This document shows, piece after piece, positions 1-8,422 of a DNA stretch of 20,696 nt (positions are counted from its first letter, which is position 1; every line of letters begins with the position of its first letter). Made by a program: the position numbers and the translations under genes. The stretch is from an uncultured Clostridia bacterium. GTDB taxonomy: Bacteria > Bacillota > Clostridia > UBA1381. The notes beneath the pieces were generated by a model that did not search any database, was not told the DNA's origin, and worked only from the letters and a program-made list of their open reading frames with translations. Location: contig CALXUL010000048.1 in assembly GCA_944391635.1 (NCBI GenBank), positions 1 to 20,696 of the forward strand. The letters are read 5' to 3'.

Positions 1-51
1 GAGAACAAGGATAAATGGATAGAGGATATAGTAAATAACGTTATAAGGTAG
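1..51 (+). CDS. 3' end of an upstream gene, possibly V/A-ATPase peripheral stalk subunit G/H (partial)
   Basis: Only the last 16 codons and the TAG stop are inside the window. They read E-N-K-D-K-W-I-E-D-I-V-N-N-V-I-R, a charged amphipathic helix. The stop lies 13 bases before the subunit C start, so the gene is probably in the same operon. The peripheral stalk of V/A-ATPases needs a small helical G/H partner for subunit E, none is found elsewhere in this operon, and these small proteins tend to end in a helix of this type. The assignment rests on position and composition only; it could be any short operon gene. Confidence 0.4.
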   Translation, partial: ENKDKWIEDIVNNVIR

Positions 52-64
52 CGGGGTGTAAAAA

Positions 65-1117
65 ATGGGAATGGACTATTCCGCAGTTTCCGCCAAGCTG
101 ATGGCTATGCACGGCAGATGCCTTAGAAATATTGATTTTGAACGGCTTGTACAAATGGGTACGGTGCGCGATATATGCCTTTATCTAAAGAATACCGAAG
201 AGTATGCGGGAATTTTTAATGATATAGACGAAAATGACGTGCACCGCGGCGGAATTGAAACACGTCTTAATAAGAGCTTTTATAATGAATATGAACGGCT
301 TTACAGCTTTATGGACCGTGATAAGCGGATGATACTGAGGTATTGGTTTTTAAGGCGTGAAATAAATCTTTTGACAGCCGGGCTGAGGCATATATTTACT
401 CATGAGGATTTCAGGCGTAACTTTATGCGATTGGGGCTGACGCCGTTTTTTAAGACACACACAAAAATGGATATTGACATGCTGCTTGAAGCAAAAACAC
501 TTGATGATGCTATAAAGGCATGTGAGAATACTCCGTATGCTGCACTTTTAGAGCGTGCAAAGGAAGCGTCAAGTGATTTCTTTTCGATTGCAATGATGCT
601 GGACGGATGGTTTTATAAGAAACTCTGGCAGGCGAAAGATAAATATTTAGACCCGGACGAAAGGCGGGTATTTGCCGAAATGACGGGAAGCATAATTGAT
701 ATGCTTAACATCATGTGGATATACCGTGGTAAGAAATATTTTGGTTTTGATTCGGAGTTAATATATACTTATCTTTTGCCGGTAAGATATAGGCTTACCC
801 AGGAGCAGTTAGGAGAAATGGTAAATGCGCCGTCACCAGACAAGGTAGTTGCGGCGGTATCGGCGACGGTGTATAGGGATTTGTTCGGAAAGCTGGACGG
901 CGGGTATTTTGTTGAGGAAATATATCATAGCAGGATATATGCCGTGTCAAAAAAGATTTTCAGAGAATATCCGAAAACGATGGCGGCTGTATTTGCATAT
1001 CTACATTTAAAAGAGTATGAAATACAGGCGGTTACAATGATAATAGAAGGTGTCAGGTATCAGCATGAGCCGATAGCGATAAGGAAGCATATAAACATAT
1101 CTGGGAGGGATGCTTAG
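65..1117 (+). CDS. ntpC: V/A-type ATPase subunit C (central stalk-to-rotor adaptor, AC39/d family)
   Basis: This 350-residue protein matches the V-ATPase C/AC39 (subunit d) family, the funnel-shaped adaptor that sits on the K-ring and links it to the D/F central shaft. Seen in the sequence: an alpha-helical protein with an N-terminal 'YSAVSAKLMAMHGRCL' segment, aromatic and basic patches such as R-Y-W-F-L-R-R-E-I-N, and no membrane segments, at the usual family length. The ribosome binding site is weak (GGGG at 53-56), and a second ATG at codon 3 (71) is an equally possible start. The stop shares one base with the GTG start of the next gene, which implies translational coupling. Family assignment is firm from the neighbours and the overall sequence pattern. 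Confidence 0.95.
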   Translation: MGMDYSAVSAKLMAMHGRCLRNIDFERLVQMGTVRDICLYLKNTEEYAGIFNDIDENDVHRGGIETRLNKSFYNEYERLYSFMDRDKRMILRYWFLRREINLLTAGLRHIFTHEDFRRNFMRLGLTPFFKTHTKMDIDMLLEAKTLDDAIKACENTPYAALLERAKEASSDFFSIAMMLDGWFYKKLWQAKDKYLDPDERRVFAEMTGSIIDMLNIMWIYRGKKYFGFDSELIYTYLLPVRYRLTQEQLGEMVNAPSPDKVVAAVSATVYRDLFGKLDGGYFVEEIYHSRIYAVSKKIFREYPKTMAAVFAYLHLKEYEIQAVTMIIEGVRYQHEPIAIRKHINISGRDA

Positions 1118-3000
1118 TGGCTATAACGAAAATGGTCGCGGTGACAATTGCCGGTAAGATACAACAGTTTGAGCAGGTAGTTGACCGTTATGTTTATGGC
1201 AGGGATATACATCTTGAAGACGCAATGTATGTGCTCGGTGCCAAGAAAAAGCTCCGGAATTTTGCAGACGGAGTGCATTATGAAGCTGTGGTAAAAAGTG
1301 CTTCTGAAATAATAGAACTTGCAGGGATAGATGTTGGAGCGCATACTGATGAAGTGGATATGTCGCTTGACAATATGAAAGGTTTTCTGGAAGAGATAAA
1401 TACCAGGATTGAAAATGAGAAATTAAAGGCACAGGAACTTTTGGCTCAAATTGAAAAAAATAATAAGATAAGAGACAGCCTTGATAATATAAAAGAATTG
1501 GATACGGATTTGAGCAGACTTGAAAGTATGCGGTTTATCCAGGTAAGATATGGGCATCTGCCGCAAAGCGGGTACAGAATGCTTGAAACGTATCTTTCGG
1601 ATATGAATATGGTATTTATCAAAACCGGCGGTGATTCCCAGACTGTATGGGGGTTATATTTTGCACCGGCGTCAGAGATTCAGAAAGTAGACGAGATATT
1701 TACATCTTTGTATTTTGTGCCGGTTTCATTGCCTAAAGATGTTGGCGGGACGCCGGAAGAAATACAGGCGCAGATGATTTTAAAGAATAAAGAACTAAAC
1801 GAGGAGATGGTACGGCTTGGAAAGGAAACACGCACACTGATAGAAGGTCTTGAGGACAAGATTGCAGCGATATATAATACCGCGTCAAAACGTCAGAAAT
1901 TTAATGAAGTGCGTGCCGCTGCGGTTCATTCGCATGATTTCTTTTATATTGTCGGATGGATGAGTGAAAAGGACGCAAAGGCTCTTGACCGGGAGATGTC
2001 TGATGATGACAGTATTATATTGTTTTATTCCGAGGATCCGGAAAACTTAAAAGGCATAGTTTCTCCTCCGACAAAACTGAAAAATAATATTATTTTCCGT
2101 CCGTTTGAGATGTTTGTGAAAATGTATGGACTACCGAGTTATAACGAGATTGATCCAACGCCGCTTTTGGCAGTTACGTATATTTTATTTTTCGGTATGA
2201 TGTTCGGGGATTTCGGACAAAGCGCTATATTTGTAATACTTGGCTTTCTTATATACAAAATCAAGCATATGGAGCTTGCGCGAATTATCGGGATATGCGG
2301 AATATCAGGAATGATATTCGGAATCTTGTACGGGAGCGTTTTTGGTAAGGAAGATATTATAAAAGGCATATTGCCGCCGATGGATAATATTCAGACTCTT
2401 TTGATTTCTACGGTTGCAATTGGTGCGGTTATAATAGTTCTTTCTATGATTTTAAAGATACGAAATACGGCATCCGCTAAAGAGTATGGCGAGATGTTGT
2501 TTGGACAAAACGGTATTAGCGGTCTGGTATTTTATATAAGCCTTATCCTGCTTGCGCTGAATATTGTGCTTGCTTTGGGATTGCCTAATGTAGTCTTTAT
2601 AGTTTTGATGGCGGTATCTTTCTTGTGTATCTATATGCATGAGCCGTTATCCGATTTGATAAAGGGTAAGAAGGGCTGGCTGCCTAAAGACCCGATGTAT
2701 TATGTTCAGAGTCTGTTTGAGATGGTAGAAGTTTTGCTAAGCTATTTTTCAAACACAATATCATTCCTGAGAATAGGCGCATTTGCAATTGTGCATGTCG
2801 GAATGATGATGGCGGTGGAAATGCTTGCAGGAAGCGGCGGAGTAGGAACAATTATTGTTACGGTATTGGGTAATATACTTGTTATGATACTTGAAGGTCT
2901 TGTAGTAGGAATACAAGTACTGAGGCTTGAATATTATGAGATGTTTTCAAGGTATTTTACCGGAAATGGACGGCTGTTCGTTTCGGTTAGGGATAAATAA
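1117..3000 (+). CDS. ntpI: V/A-type ATPase subunit I (membrane stator, a-subunit)
   Basis: Subunit I (627 residues) is the membrane stator that supplies the ion half-channels against the K-ring and anchors the peripheral stalks. The N-terminal part, about residues 1-345, is soluble with a coiled-coil stretch around 85-125. The C-terminal part holds about seven to eight hydrophobic helices. The essential channel arginine of the family is seen as R552 in 'SNTISFLRIGAFAIVHVG', and the family hallmark 'VLRLEYYEMFSRYF' follows near the C terminus. The start is GTG at 1117, one base overlapping the TAG of the upstream gene, with GGGAGG at 1103-1108 as ribosome binding site. Length and architecture are normal for clostridial members. 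Confidence 0.96.
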   Translation: MAITKMVAVTIAGKIQQFEQVVDRYVYGRDIHLEDAMYVLGAKKKLRNFADGVHYEAVVKSASEIIELAGIDVGAHTDEVDMSLDNMKGFLEEINTRIENEKLKAQELLAQIEKNNKIRDSLDNIKELDTDLSRLESMRFIQVRYGHLPQSGYRMLETYLSDMNMVFIKTGGDSQTVWGLYFAPASEIQKVDEIFTSLYFVPVSLPKDVGGTPEEIQAQMILKNKELNEEMVRLGKETRTLIEGLEDKIAAIYNTASKRQKFNEVRAAAVHSHDFFYIVGWMSEKDAKALDREMSDDDSIILFYSEDPENLKGIVSPPTKLKNNIIFRPFEMFVKMYGLPSYNEIDPTPLLAVTYILFFGMMFGDFGQSAIFVILGFLIYKIKHMELARIIGICGISGMIFGILYGSVFGKEDIIKGILPPMDNIQTLLISTVAIGAVIIVLSMILKIRNTASAKEYGEMLFGQNGISGLVFYISLILLALNIVLALGLPNVVFIVLMAVSFLCIYMHEPLSDLIKGKKGWLPKDPMYYVQSLFEMVEVLLSYFSNTISFLRIGAFAIVHVGMMMAVEMLAGSGGVGTIIVTVLGNILVMILEGLVVGIQVLRLEYYEMFSRYFTGNGRLFVSVRDK

Positions 3001-3024
3001 ATTATTTGAAAGGATGAATTTGAT

Positions 3025-3456
3025 ATGATTATGAATGTAATATTTGTGTTGGCTTTGGCGTCAGTACTTGCGCCGATAGGTATTTATAAGTTATCTGGAG
3101 AAAGACGCGGAAAGGAATGTATGGCAGTAAATATAGTATCATTTTTCAGCCTGATGGCAGTTGGAATGATATATGTGTTGGGATGTGCAGTACCGAGTTT
3201 GGAAGCGCCGGCTGAAGAGGCAGCGGCTGCTGTCGGCACAAGCATTGGTGATGGACTTAAATATATAGGCGCAGCACTGTCAACAGGTATTTCTGGCGTT
3301 GGCGGCGGTATTGCGGTTGCATCTGCGGCATCAGCTGCAATCGGAGCTATGAGCGAGAATGAAAAGATTATGGGTAAAACACTTATATTTGTTGCTCTTG
3401 CAGAAGGTATTGCTTTGTATGGTCTTGTAATTTCTATTATGATTATTGGTATGTAA
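3025..3456 (+). CDS. ntpK: V/A-type ATPase subunit K (rotor ring proteolipid)
   Basis: This is the 143-residue proteolipid whose copies form the rotating membrane ring. Four hydrophobic helices can be seen (about 3-23, 33-54, 77-106 and 116-141), i.e. two hairpins. Only the second hairpin carries the ion-binding carboxylate, E127 in 'FVALAEGIALYGL', and the small-residue packing pattern 'GISGVGGGIAVASAASAAIG'. The first hairpin has no acidic residue in the membrane, so each two-hairpin unit offers one binding site. The Gln and Thr ligands that hold Na+ in the Enterococcus hirae protein are not present at the corresponding places, which favours H+ as the coupling ion (inference). GAAAGG at 3008-3013 precedes the ATG by 11 bases. 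Confidence 0.95.
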   Translation: MIMNVIFVLALASVLAPIGIYKLSGERRGKECMAVNIVSFFSLMAVGMIYVLGCAVPSLEAPAEEAAAAVGTSIGDGLKYIGAALSTGISGVGGGIAVASAASAAIGAMSENEKIMGKTLIFVALAEGIALYGLVISIMIIGM

Positions 3457-3485
3457 GAAAAGCCTAAAAGGAGTATGGGTGCAAA

Positions 3486-3794
3486 ATGAAGATGTATTTA
3501 ATAAGCGATAATATTGATACTCAGACGGGAATGCGGCTTGCCGGTATCGACGGTGTTGTTGTGCATGATAAACAGGCACTTCATGATGCATGTAAAAATG
3601 CGCTTTCAAATAAGGAAAATGCAATACTTCTTTTTACGGAAAAAGCAGCGGATATAGACAGGGAGTATATAAGCAGTCTGAAAGTTACGGTGACAACACC
3701 GCTTATTATAGAGATACCTGACCGACATGGAAGCCATGATGTGGCAGGTTCGATTAATACTCTCGTACAGGAGTCTATCGGTCTTAAGCTGTAA
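3486..3794 (+). CDS. ntpG: V/A-type ATPase subunit F (central shaft)
   Basis: This 102-residue cytoplasmic protein belongs to the V-ATPase subunit F family, which binds subunit D in the central rotor shaft and can modulate ATP hydrolysis. Diagnostic stretches are 'TGMRLAGIDGVVV' near the N terminus, the central beta strand 'AILLFTEKAAD', and the C-terminal 'PLIIEIPDRHGS...LVQESIGLKL'. A good ribosome binding site (AAAAGGAG, 3466-3473) lies 12 bases before the ATG. The symbol follows the E. hirae scheme, where the F-type subunit is called NtpG; other schemes call the same subunit AtpF/NtpF. It lies between K and E, unlike in the E. hirae operon. Confidence 0.93.
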   Translation: MKMYLISDNIDTQTGMRLAGIDGVVVHDKQALHDACKNALSNKENAILLFTEKAADIDREYISSLKVTVTTPLIIEIPDRHGSHDVAGSINTLVQESIGLKL

Positions 3795-3836
3795 ATTTTG
3801 TTAAGGTCAGACAGAGCTTGGAAAGGTCGTGTGAAT

Positions 3837-4424
3837 ATGGATACTCTGATTGAAAAGAAGCTTGAAAAGCTTTCGGGTACAGCAATTAGCGATGCGCAGA
3901 AATTACGTGATAAGATTGAAAAGGAACTCGAAGAAGAAAGAAAAACGCGTATAACTTCTAAGGAAGATGAATTTCTTGCTAATGCGTACATGGAAATACA
4001 GAAGAATATATCGCAGATTCAAAAAGAGGATAATGAAAAGGTACTTCATGCGGATATGGCTGCAAGAAAAGAATTGCTGTTAAAACGTGAAGCAATAATA
4101 GACAGGGTATTTTTAGAAGCGGAAAAACGTATAGAGGAATATGTAAAAACTGACGCGTATAAAGAATCCTTGAAAGAAAAAATTAAGAGCGCTATATCCG
4201 AGCTTGGAGAAGGAAGAAAGGTAGTTTATCTTACCGAAGCGGATGCGCTTGTATTTGATAAGTCGTTGCCAGCCGAGCTTGAATTGGTAAGTGAGGAAGG
4301 CTTTATAGGTGGGGTCAAGGTTATTAATAAGGATACAGATGTGGCAGTTAATTATTCTTATTATGAGCTATTAAACGAACAGCGTGCCGGATTCCTGCAT
4401 AAAAGCGGGCTTTCGCTTTCGTAA
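3837..4424 (+). CDS. ntpE: V/A-type ATPase subunit E (peripheral stalk)
   Basis: Subunit E pairs with the small G/H subunit to form the peripheral stalk that holds the A3B3 head still. The 195-residue protein has a long charged helix (about residues 1-110, rich in E, K and R, coiled-coil-like) and a globular C-terminal part with the family pattern 'SEEGFIGGVKVIN...NYSYYELLNEQR'. The open frame extends upstream to a TTG at 3798, but the better start is ATG 3837: it has GGAAAGG at 3820-3826 at suitable spacing, and the extra 13 residues look unlike the family. It ends three bases before the first in-frame ATG of the A-subunit reading frame. Confidence 0.92.
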   Translation: MDTLIEKKLEKLSGTAISDAQKLRDKIEKELEEERKTRITSKEDEFLANAYMEIQKNISQIQKEDNEKVLHADMAARKELLLKREAIIDRVFLEAEKRIEEYVKTDAYKESLKEKIKSAISELGEGRKVVYLTEADALVFDKSLPAELELVSEEGFIGGVKVINKDTDVAVNYSYYELLNEQRAGFLHKSGLSLS

Positions 4425-4445
4425 AGTATGCATGAGGTGACAGAT

Positions 4446-6215
4446 ATGGAACAGACAAAAGGATATATATATGGCATAAACGGCCCTGTTGTCAAGATAA
4501 AAGGTTCTGCAAAATTTAGTATGCAGGAAATGGTATATGTTGGAAATAAACGCCTTATCGGCGAGGTAATAGGAGTCACCTCCGATGCGGCGGTAGTACA
4601 GGTATATGAGGATACTACCGGGCTTATGTTGGATGAGCCAGTGGTCGGAACAGGAAGTCCGCTTTGTATAACATTGGGACCGGGAATATTATCTAATATT
4701 TTTGATGGTATAGAACGGCCTCTTAAGGATATTCGAGAATATTTCGGTTCATTTATAGGCGCCGGTGTAGAGTTTAAATCGCTGGATGATAAAAAGAAAT
4801 GGCAGGCAGAGTTTGTTGTGCCTGAGGGCAGTGATGTAAAAGGCGGAGATATAATTGCAAAGGTTCAGGAAACATCACTGATAGAACATAGAATAATGGT
4901 TCCGCCGGGAATCAGCGGGAAGCTTTTGTGGGTTGCTGGAAACGGCAGTTATACGATAAATGAGCCAATAGCGCGGGTTCAGACCGAATCAGGAGAGCAC
5001 GAGATAACTATGGCTCAGAAATGGCCGATAAAAACCGAACGTCCGTCAAAGGAGCGCATGCCTATTTCAAGACCGCTGATAACAGGTCAGCGTATCATGG
5101 ACACAATGTTTATGCTTGCAAAAGGCGGCGCCGCTGCAATTCCAGGCGGATTTGGTACAGGCAAGACAATGAATCAGCACCAGATTGCAAAATGGTGTGA
5201 TGCGGACATAATTGTGTATATTGGCTGCGGCGAGCGCGGTAACGAAATGACTCAGGTACTTGAGGAATTTTCTGAGCTGATAGACCCGAAATCAAACCGT
5301 CCTCTTTTGGATAGGACAGTTTTGATTGCCAATACATCGAACATGCCGGTTGCGGCACGTGAGGCAAGTATTTATACGGGAATAACGATTGCGGAATATT
5401 ACCGTGATATGGGCTATCATGTTGCGCTGATGGCAGATTCAACATCTCGTTGGGCAGAGGCATTAAGAGAAATTTCCGGACGTCTTGAGGAAATGCCGGC
5501 AGAAGAAGGATTTCCGGCATATCTTGCGTCAAGATTGTCAGCATTTTATGAAAGAGCAGGATATTTCTGTAATTTAAACGGAACGGAAGGTTCAGTGAGC
5601 GTAATAGGTGCCGTATCGCCGCAGGGCGGTGATTTTTCCGAGCCGGTAACGCAGAATACAAAGAGATTTATACGTTGTTTCTGGGCACTTGATAAGTCGC
5701 TGGCATATGCAAGACATTATCCGGCTATAAACTGGCTTAACAGCTATTCCGGCTATACGGATGACCTTGAGAGTTGGTATGCGGAAAACGTATCTCCTGA
5801 CTTTATGAAAAAACGCGGAGAGCTGATGGCAATTCTTCAGGAAGAATCTAACTTAATGGAGATAGTAAAGCTGATAGGCGCAGATGTGCTTCCGGAAGGA
5901 CAGAAAGCAACGCTTGAGGTTGCAAGGGTTATAAGACTCGGATTTTTGCAGCAGAACGCATTTCATAAAGATGATACGTATGTACCGATGGAAAAGCAGA
6001 ATAAAATGATAGATACTATCTTGCTTTATAATAGACGTATGAAAGACCTTGTAGCCCGTGGAGTGCCGGTATCCCTTGTGGCAAAAACGGGTATTGCGGA
6101 TGAAATTGTAAAGATGAAATATAATATTCCAAATGATGATCTAAGTCCGTTCCTTGCCTTGTGTACGAGGATAGACACCGCATTTGATAATGTGATAAGG
6201 GAAAATAACTCGTAA
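4446..6215 (+). CDS. ntpA: V/A-type ATPase catalytic subunit A
   Basis: The catalytic subunit of the A3B3 head; it binds and turns over ATP, coupled to ion flow through I and K. With the start at ATG 4446 the protein has 589 residues, beginning 'MEQTKGYIYGINGPVVKIKG', the usual A-subunit N terminus. The Walker A motif is GGFGTGKT (residues 234-241), with 'GCGERGNEMTQVLEEF' and 'DSTSRWAEALREISGRL' following, both typical of A subunits. The A-specific bulge insertion is present between the N-terminal barrel and the P-loop domain. Another in-frame ATG at 4428 has no ribosome binding site, while AGGTGA at 4435-4440 fits 4446. Second residue of the P-loop is G rather than the commoner P, a mild variation. 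Confidence 0.97.
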   Translation: MEQTKGYIYGINGPVVKIKGSAKFSMQEMVYVGNKRLIGEVIGVTSDAAVVQVYEDTTGLMLDEPVVGTGSPLCITLGPGILSNIFDGIERPLKDIREYFGSFIGAGVEFKSLDDKKKWQAEFVVPEGSDVKGGDIIAKVQETSLIEHRIMVPPGISGKLLWVAGNGSYTINEPIARVQTESGEHEITMAQKWPIKTERPSKERMPISRPLITGQRIMDTMFMLAKGGAAAIPGGFGTGKTMNQHQIAKWCDADIIVYIGCGERGNEMTQVLEEFSELIDPKSNRPLLDRTVLIANTSNMPVAAREASIYTGITIAEYYRDMGYHVALMADSTSRWAEALREISGRLEEMPAEEGFPAYLASRLSAFYERAGYFCNLNGTEGSVSVIGAVSPQGGDFSEPVTQNTKRFIRCFWALDKSLAYARHYPAINWLNSYSGYTDDLESWYAENVSPDFMKKRGELMAILQEESNLMEIVKLIGADVLPEGQKATLEVARVIRLGFLQQNAFHKDDTYVPMEKQNKMIDTILLYNRRMKDLVARGVPVSLVAKTGIADEIVKMKYNIPNDDLSPFLALCTRIDTAFDNVIRENNS

Positions 6216-6233
6216 CGGAAAGGAGATAGAAAA

Positions 6234-7628
6234 ATGTCTGTTGAATATATGGGATTGCATAGTATTCAGGGACCTCTTGCGGTAATTGAGGGTATTTCAG
6301 GCGCATCGAACGAAGAAATGGTATATATGACGCTTGAAAGCGGCGAAAAACGCATAGGGAAAATAATAGAACTTGAGGGTGATAAAGCAGTTATCCAAGT
6401 GTTTGAAGGCACTTCCGGACTGTCGCTTAAAAATACAAAAACAATGCTTCAGGGAAGACCGATGATGATGCCGCTTTCAACCGAAATGCTTGGCAGGGCG
6501 CTTGACGGTATAGGCAGACCGATTGACGGTCTTGGGGATTATTATGCTGATGAAATAGCCGATGTAAACGGCCAGCCGATAAATCCTGTTGCCCGTGAGT
6601 ATCCGAATAACTTTATCCAAACAGGTATATCGTCTATTGATTGCCTGTCAACATTGATACGCGGACAGAAACTGCCGATATTCACCGGTGATGGTCTTGC
6701 GCATGATAGTCTTGCGGTACAGATTGCAAGACAGGCGAAAGTTGTAGATGAAAATGATTCTGATGCGGAGAATAAGTTCGCAATAGTGTTTGCGGCAATG
6801 GGCGTAAAGCATGACGTTGCAAATTTTTTCCGCAAGTCATTTGAAGAAAGCGGAGTTTTGGGTAAGGTTGTAATGTTTTTGAATATGTCAAACGACCCTG
6901 TTGTTGAGCGTATTATAACGCCGCGCTGCGCATTGACAGCAGCAGAATATCTTGCATTTAAGCATAATATGCATGTGCTTGTAATACTTACTGATATGAC
7001 GTCTTATGCAGAGGCTCTTCGTGAGGTATCATCATCAAAGGGAGAAATTCCGTCGAGAAAAGGTTATCCGGGTTATTTATATTCCGACCTTGCATCTTTA
7101 TATGAACGTGCAGGAATCTTAAAGGATGCAAAAGGTTCGGTTACACAGGTACCGATTTTATCAATGCCTAATGATGATATAACACATCCTGTGCCAGACC
7201 TTACAGGATATATTACAGAGGGGCAGATAGTTTTAGGAAGAGATCTTGCTCTGGCTGGTGTATATCCTCCGGTTCAGATACTGCCGAGTCTGTCGCGTTT
7301 AATGAAGGACGGTATAGGCGAGGGCTTTACAAGAGAGGATCATCCTTCGCTTGCAAACCAGCTGTTTGCGGCATACTCTAAAGTTGAGGATGCCAAAAGT
7401 CTTGCGTCGGTTATAGGTGAGGATGAGCTTTCGGATATTGATAAAAAATATATTAAATTCGGCAGGGCGTTTGACGAACAGTTTTTATCACAGAAGCCAT
7501 ATGAGAACAGAAGCATAGAGGAAACGCTTAATCTTGGGTGGAAGCTTTTGGGAATGCTGCCGAAATCAGAGCTTGACAGAGTTTCGGATGATCTTCTGGA
7601 TAAATACTATACTCCTTATGAAGGGTAG
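6234..7628 (+). CDS. ntpB: V/A-type ATPase regulatory subunit B
   Basis: The non-catalytic nucleotide-site subunit (464 residues) that alternates with A in the head. Diagnostic stretches are 'GRALDGIGRPIDG', a degenerate P-loop region 'LPIFTGDGLAHDSLAVQIAR' that lacks the GKT of a Walker A motif (normal for B subunits), 'LTDMTSYAEALREVSSSKGE' and 'GRKGYPGYLYSDLASLYERAG'-type sequence. A strong ribosome binding site (GAAAGGAGA, around 6218-6227) precedes the ATG. The gap to the A gene is 18 bases and to the D gene 8 bases, consistent with one transcript. Length is typical of the family. Confidence 0.97.
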   Translation: MSVEYMGLHSIQGPLAVIEGISGASNEEMVYMTLESGEKRIGKIIELEGDKAVIQVFEGTSGLSLKNTKTMLQGRPMMMPLSTEMLGRALDGIGRPIDGLGDYYADEIADVNGQPINPVAREYPNNFIQTGISSIDCLSTLIRGQKLPIFTGDGLAHDSLAVQIARQAKVVDENDSDAENKFAIVFAAMGVKHDVANFFRKSFEESGVLGKVVMFLNMSNDPVVERIITPRCALTAAEYLAFKHNMHVLVILTDMTSYAEALREVSSSKGEIPSRKGYPGYLYSDLASLYERAGILKDAKGSVTQVPILSMPNDDITHPVPDLTGYITEGQIVLGRDLALAGVYPPVQILPSLSRLMKDGIGEGFTREDHPSLANQLFAAYSKVEDAKSLASVIGEDELSDIDKKYIKFGRAFDEQFLSQKPYENRSIEETLNLGWKLLGMLPKSELDRVSDDLLDKYYTPYEG

Positions 7629-7636
7629 GGATTTAT

Positions 7637-8272
7637 ATGGCAAAGACTCTTGCACCGACAAAGGGTAATCTGATGGCTGCAAAAAATACGCTGCGTTTGT
7701 CGCGGCAGGGTTATGAAATGCTTGATAAAAAGCGTAATATTTTAATCCGTGAGATGATGCAGCTTATTGAGGAAGCAAAAGAGGTAGAAAACAGTATAGA
7801 GAATACCTTTCATGATGCATATTACGCGCTTGAGAACGCGAATATAACGATGGGTATAGAAACAGTTGAAGATTTTGCAAGATGTGAGCTGATTGAAGAC
7901 GGCGTGAAAATAAACTTAAGAAGTGTAATGGGTGTGGAACTTCCCATTGTAGCTATTGATGAGAAAAATAAGAAACCGCATTACAGCTTTTATGCAACCG
8001 GCTCTGCACTTGATGAGGCATATGTCAATTTTAATAAAGTTAAAAATCTTACCTTAAAGCTGGCGGAAATAGAAAATTCTGTTTATCGTTTAGCGATGAG
8101 TATTAAGAAAACTCAAAAAAGAGCAAATGCGCTTGAAAATATTACTATTCCTATGTATGAAGAAATAACCAAATCAATAACAAATGCATTGGAAGAAAAA
8201 GACCGTGAGGAGCATACGAGACTGAAGAAGATAAAAGAGAAAAAGGAAAAAGAAGAAAATCTTCAGGGCTAA
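7637..8272 (+). CDS. ntpD: V/A-type ATPase subunit D (central shaft)
   Basis: Subunit D forms the long antiparallel coiled-coil axle inside the A3B3 head. The 211-residue protein starts 'LAPTKGNLMAAKNTLRLSRQGYEMLDKKRNIL', the family signature, and ends with the second axle helix 'KKTQKRANALENITIPMYEEI' followed by a Lys/Glu-rich tail. AGGGA at 7627-7631 overlaps the B stop region and lies at normal distance from the ATG. It is the last gene of the operon; a strong intrinsic terminator begins 25 bases after its stop. Assignment is firm. Confidence 0.96.
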   Translation: MAKTLAPTKGNLMAAKNTLRLSRQGYEMLDKKRNILIREMMQLIEEAKEVENSIENTFHDAYYALENANITMGIETVEDFARCELIEDGVKINLRSVMGVELPIVAIDEKNKKPHYSFYATGSALDEAYVNFNKVKNLTLKLAEIENSVYRLAMSIKKTQKRANALENITIPMYEEITKSITNALEEKDREEHTRLKKIKEKKEKEENLQG

Positions 8273-8296
8273 TTTTAGAAAAATAATAAAAGTGCT

Positions 8297-8335
8297 GCCG
8301 TGCAGAATGTATTGTGCATTTTGTGCGGCTTTTTT
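8297..8335 (+). terminator. Intrinsic terminator of the V-ATPase operon
   Basis: The arms 8297-8310 and 8316-8329 form a continuous 14-bp stem (several G-T pairs) around a 5-base loop, followed directly by six T (8330-8335). It closes the ATPase operon and isolates it from the promoter that starts at 8357. Confidence 0.9.
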
Positions 8336-8356
8336 GTAATTAGAGTAAAAAAAATA

Positions 8357-8385
8357 TTGACAAAACGAGTTAGCCGTGGTAAACT
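8357..8385 (+). promoter_or_regulatory. Sigma-A type promoter of the Cys-rich small gene
   Basis: TTGACA at 8357-8362 is a perfect -35 box; TAAACT at 8380-8385 is a fair -10 box (4 of 6), and the spacer is exactly 17 bases. Transcription should start near 8391-8393, inside the palindrome listed next. Confidence 0.78.
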
Positions 8386-8408
8386 TTAGTTAGTTAAAAC
8401 TAATTAAA
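8385..8408 (+). promoter_or_regulatory. Palindromic operator candidate at the transcription start
   Basis: A 24-base palindrome with one mismatched pair (8389/8404). Its perfect core is TTAGTTAAAACTAA (8390-8403). It begins at the last base of the -10 box and ends just before the GGAGG ribosome binding site at 8412, so a bound repressor would block transcription initiation. The TTAG...CTAA ends resemble sites of DtxR/MntR-type metal-responsive repressors; this likeness is from general knowledge and unproven here. Confidence 0.62.
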
Positions 8409-8422
8409 GATGGAGGATGCAA

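Noticed and set aside
3798..3836. Longer subunit E start at a TTG
   Set aside because: ATG 3837 has a good ribosome binding site at proper spacing and matches the family's N terminus.
5110..5661. 183-codon open frame on the minus strand inside the A-subunit gene
   Set aside because: It lies wholly within a well supported gene on the other strand, has no ribosome binding site of note and its translation looks like no protein family.
6652..6700. Missing Walker A motif in subunit B seen as a possible defect
   Set aside because: B subunits of V/A-ATPases normally lack the GKT P-loop; this is not a mutation.
8417..8422. Upstream ATG for the Cys-rich protein
   Set aside because: It directly abuts the GGAGG site with no spacer; the ATG six bases later is properly spaced.
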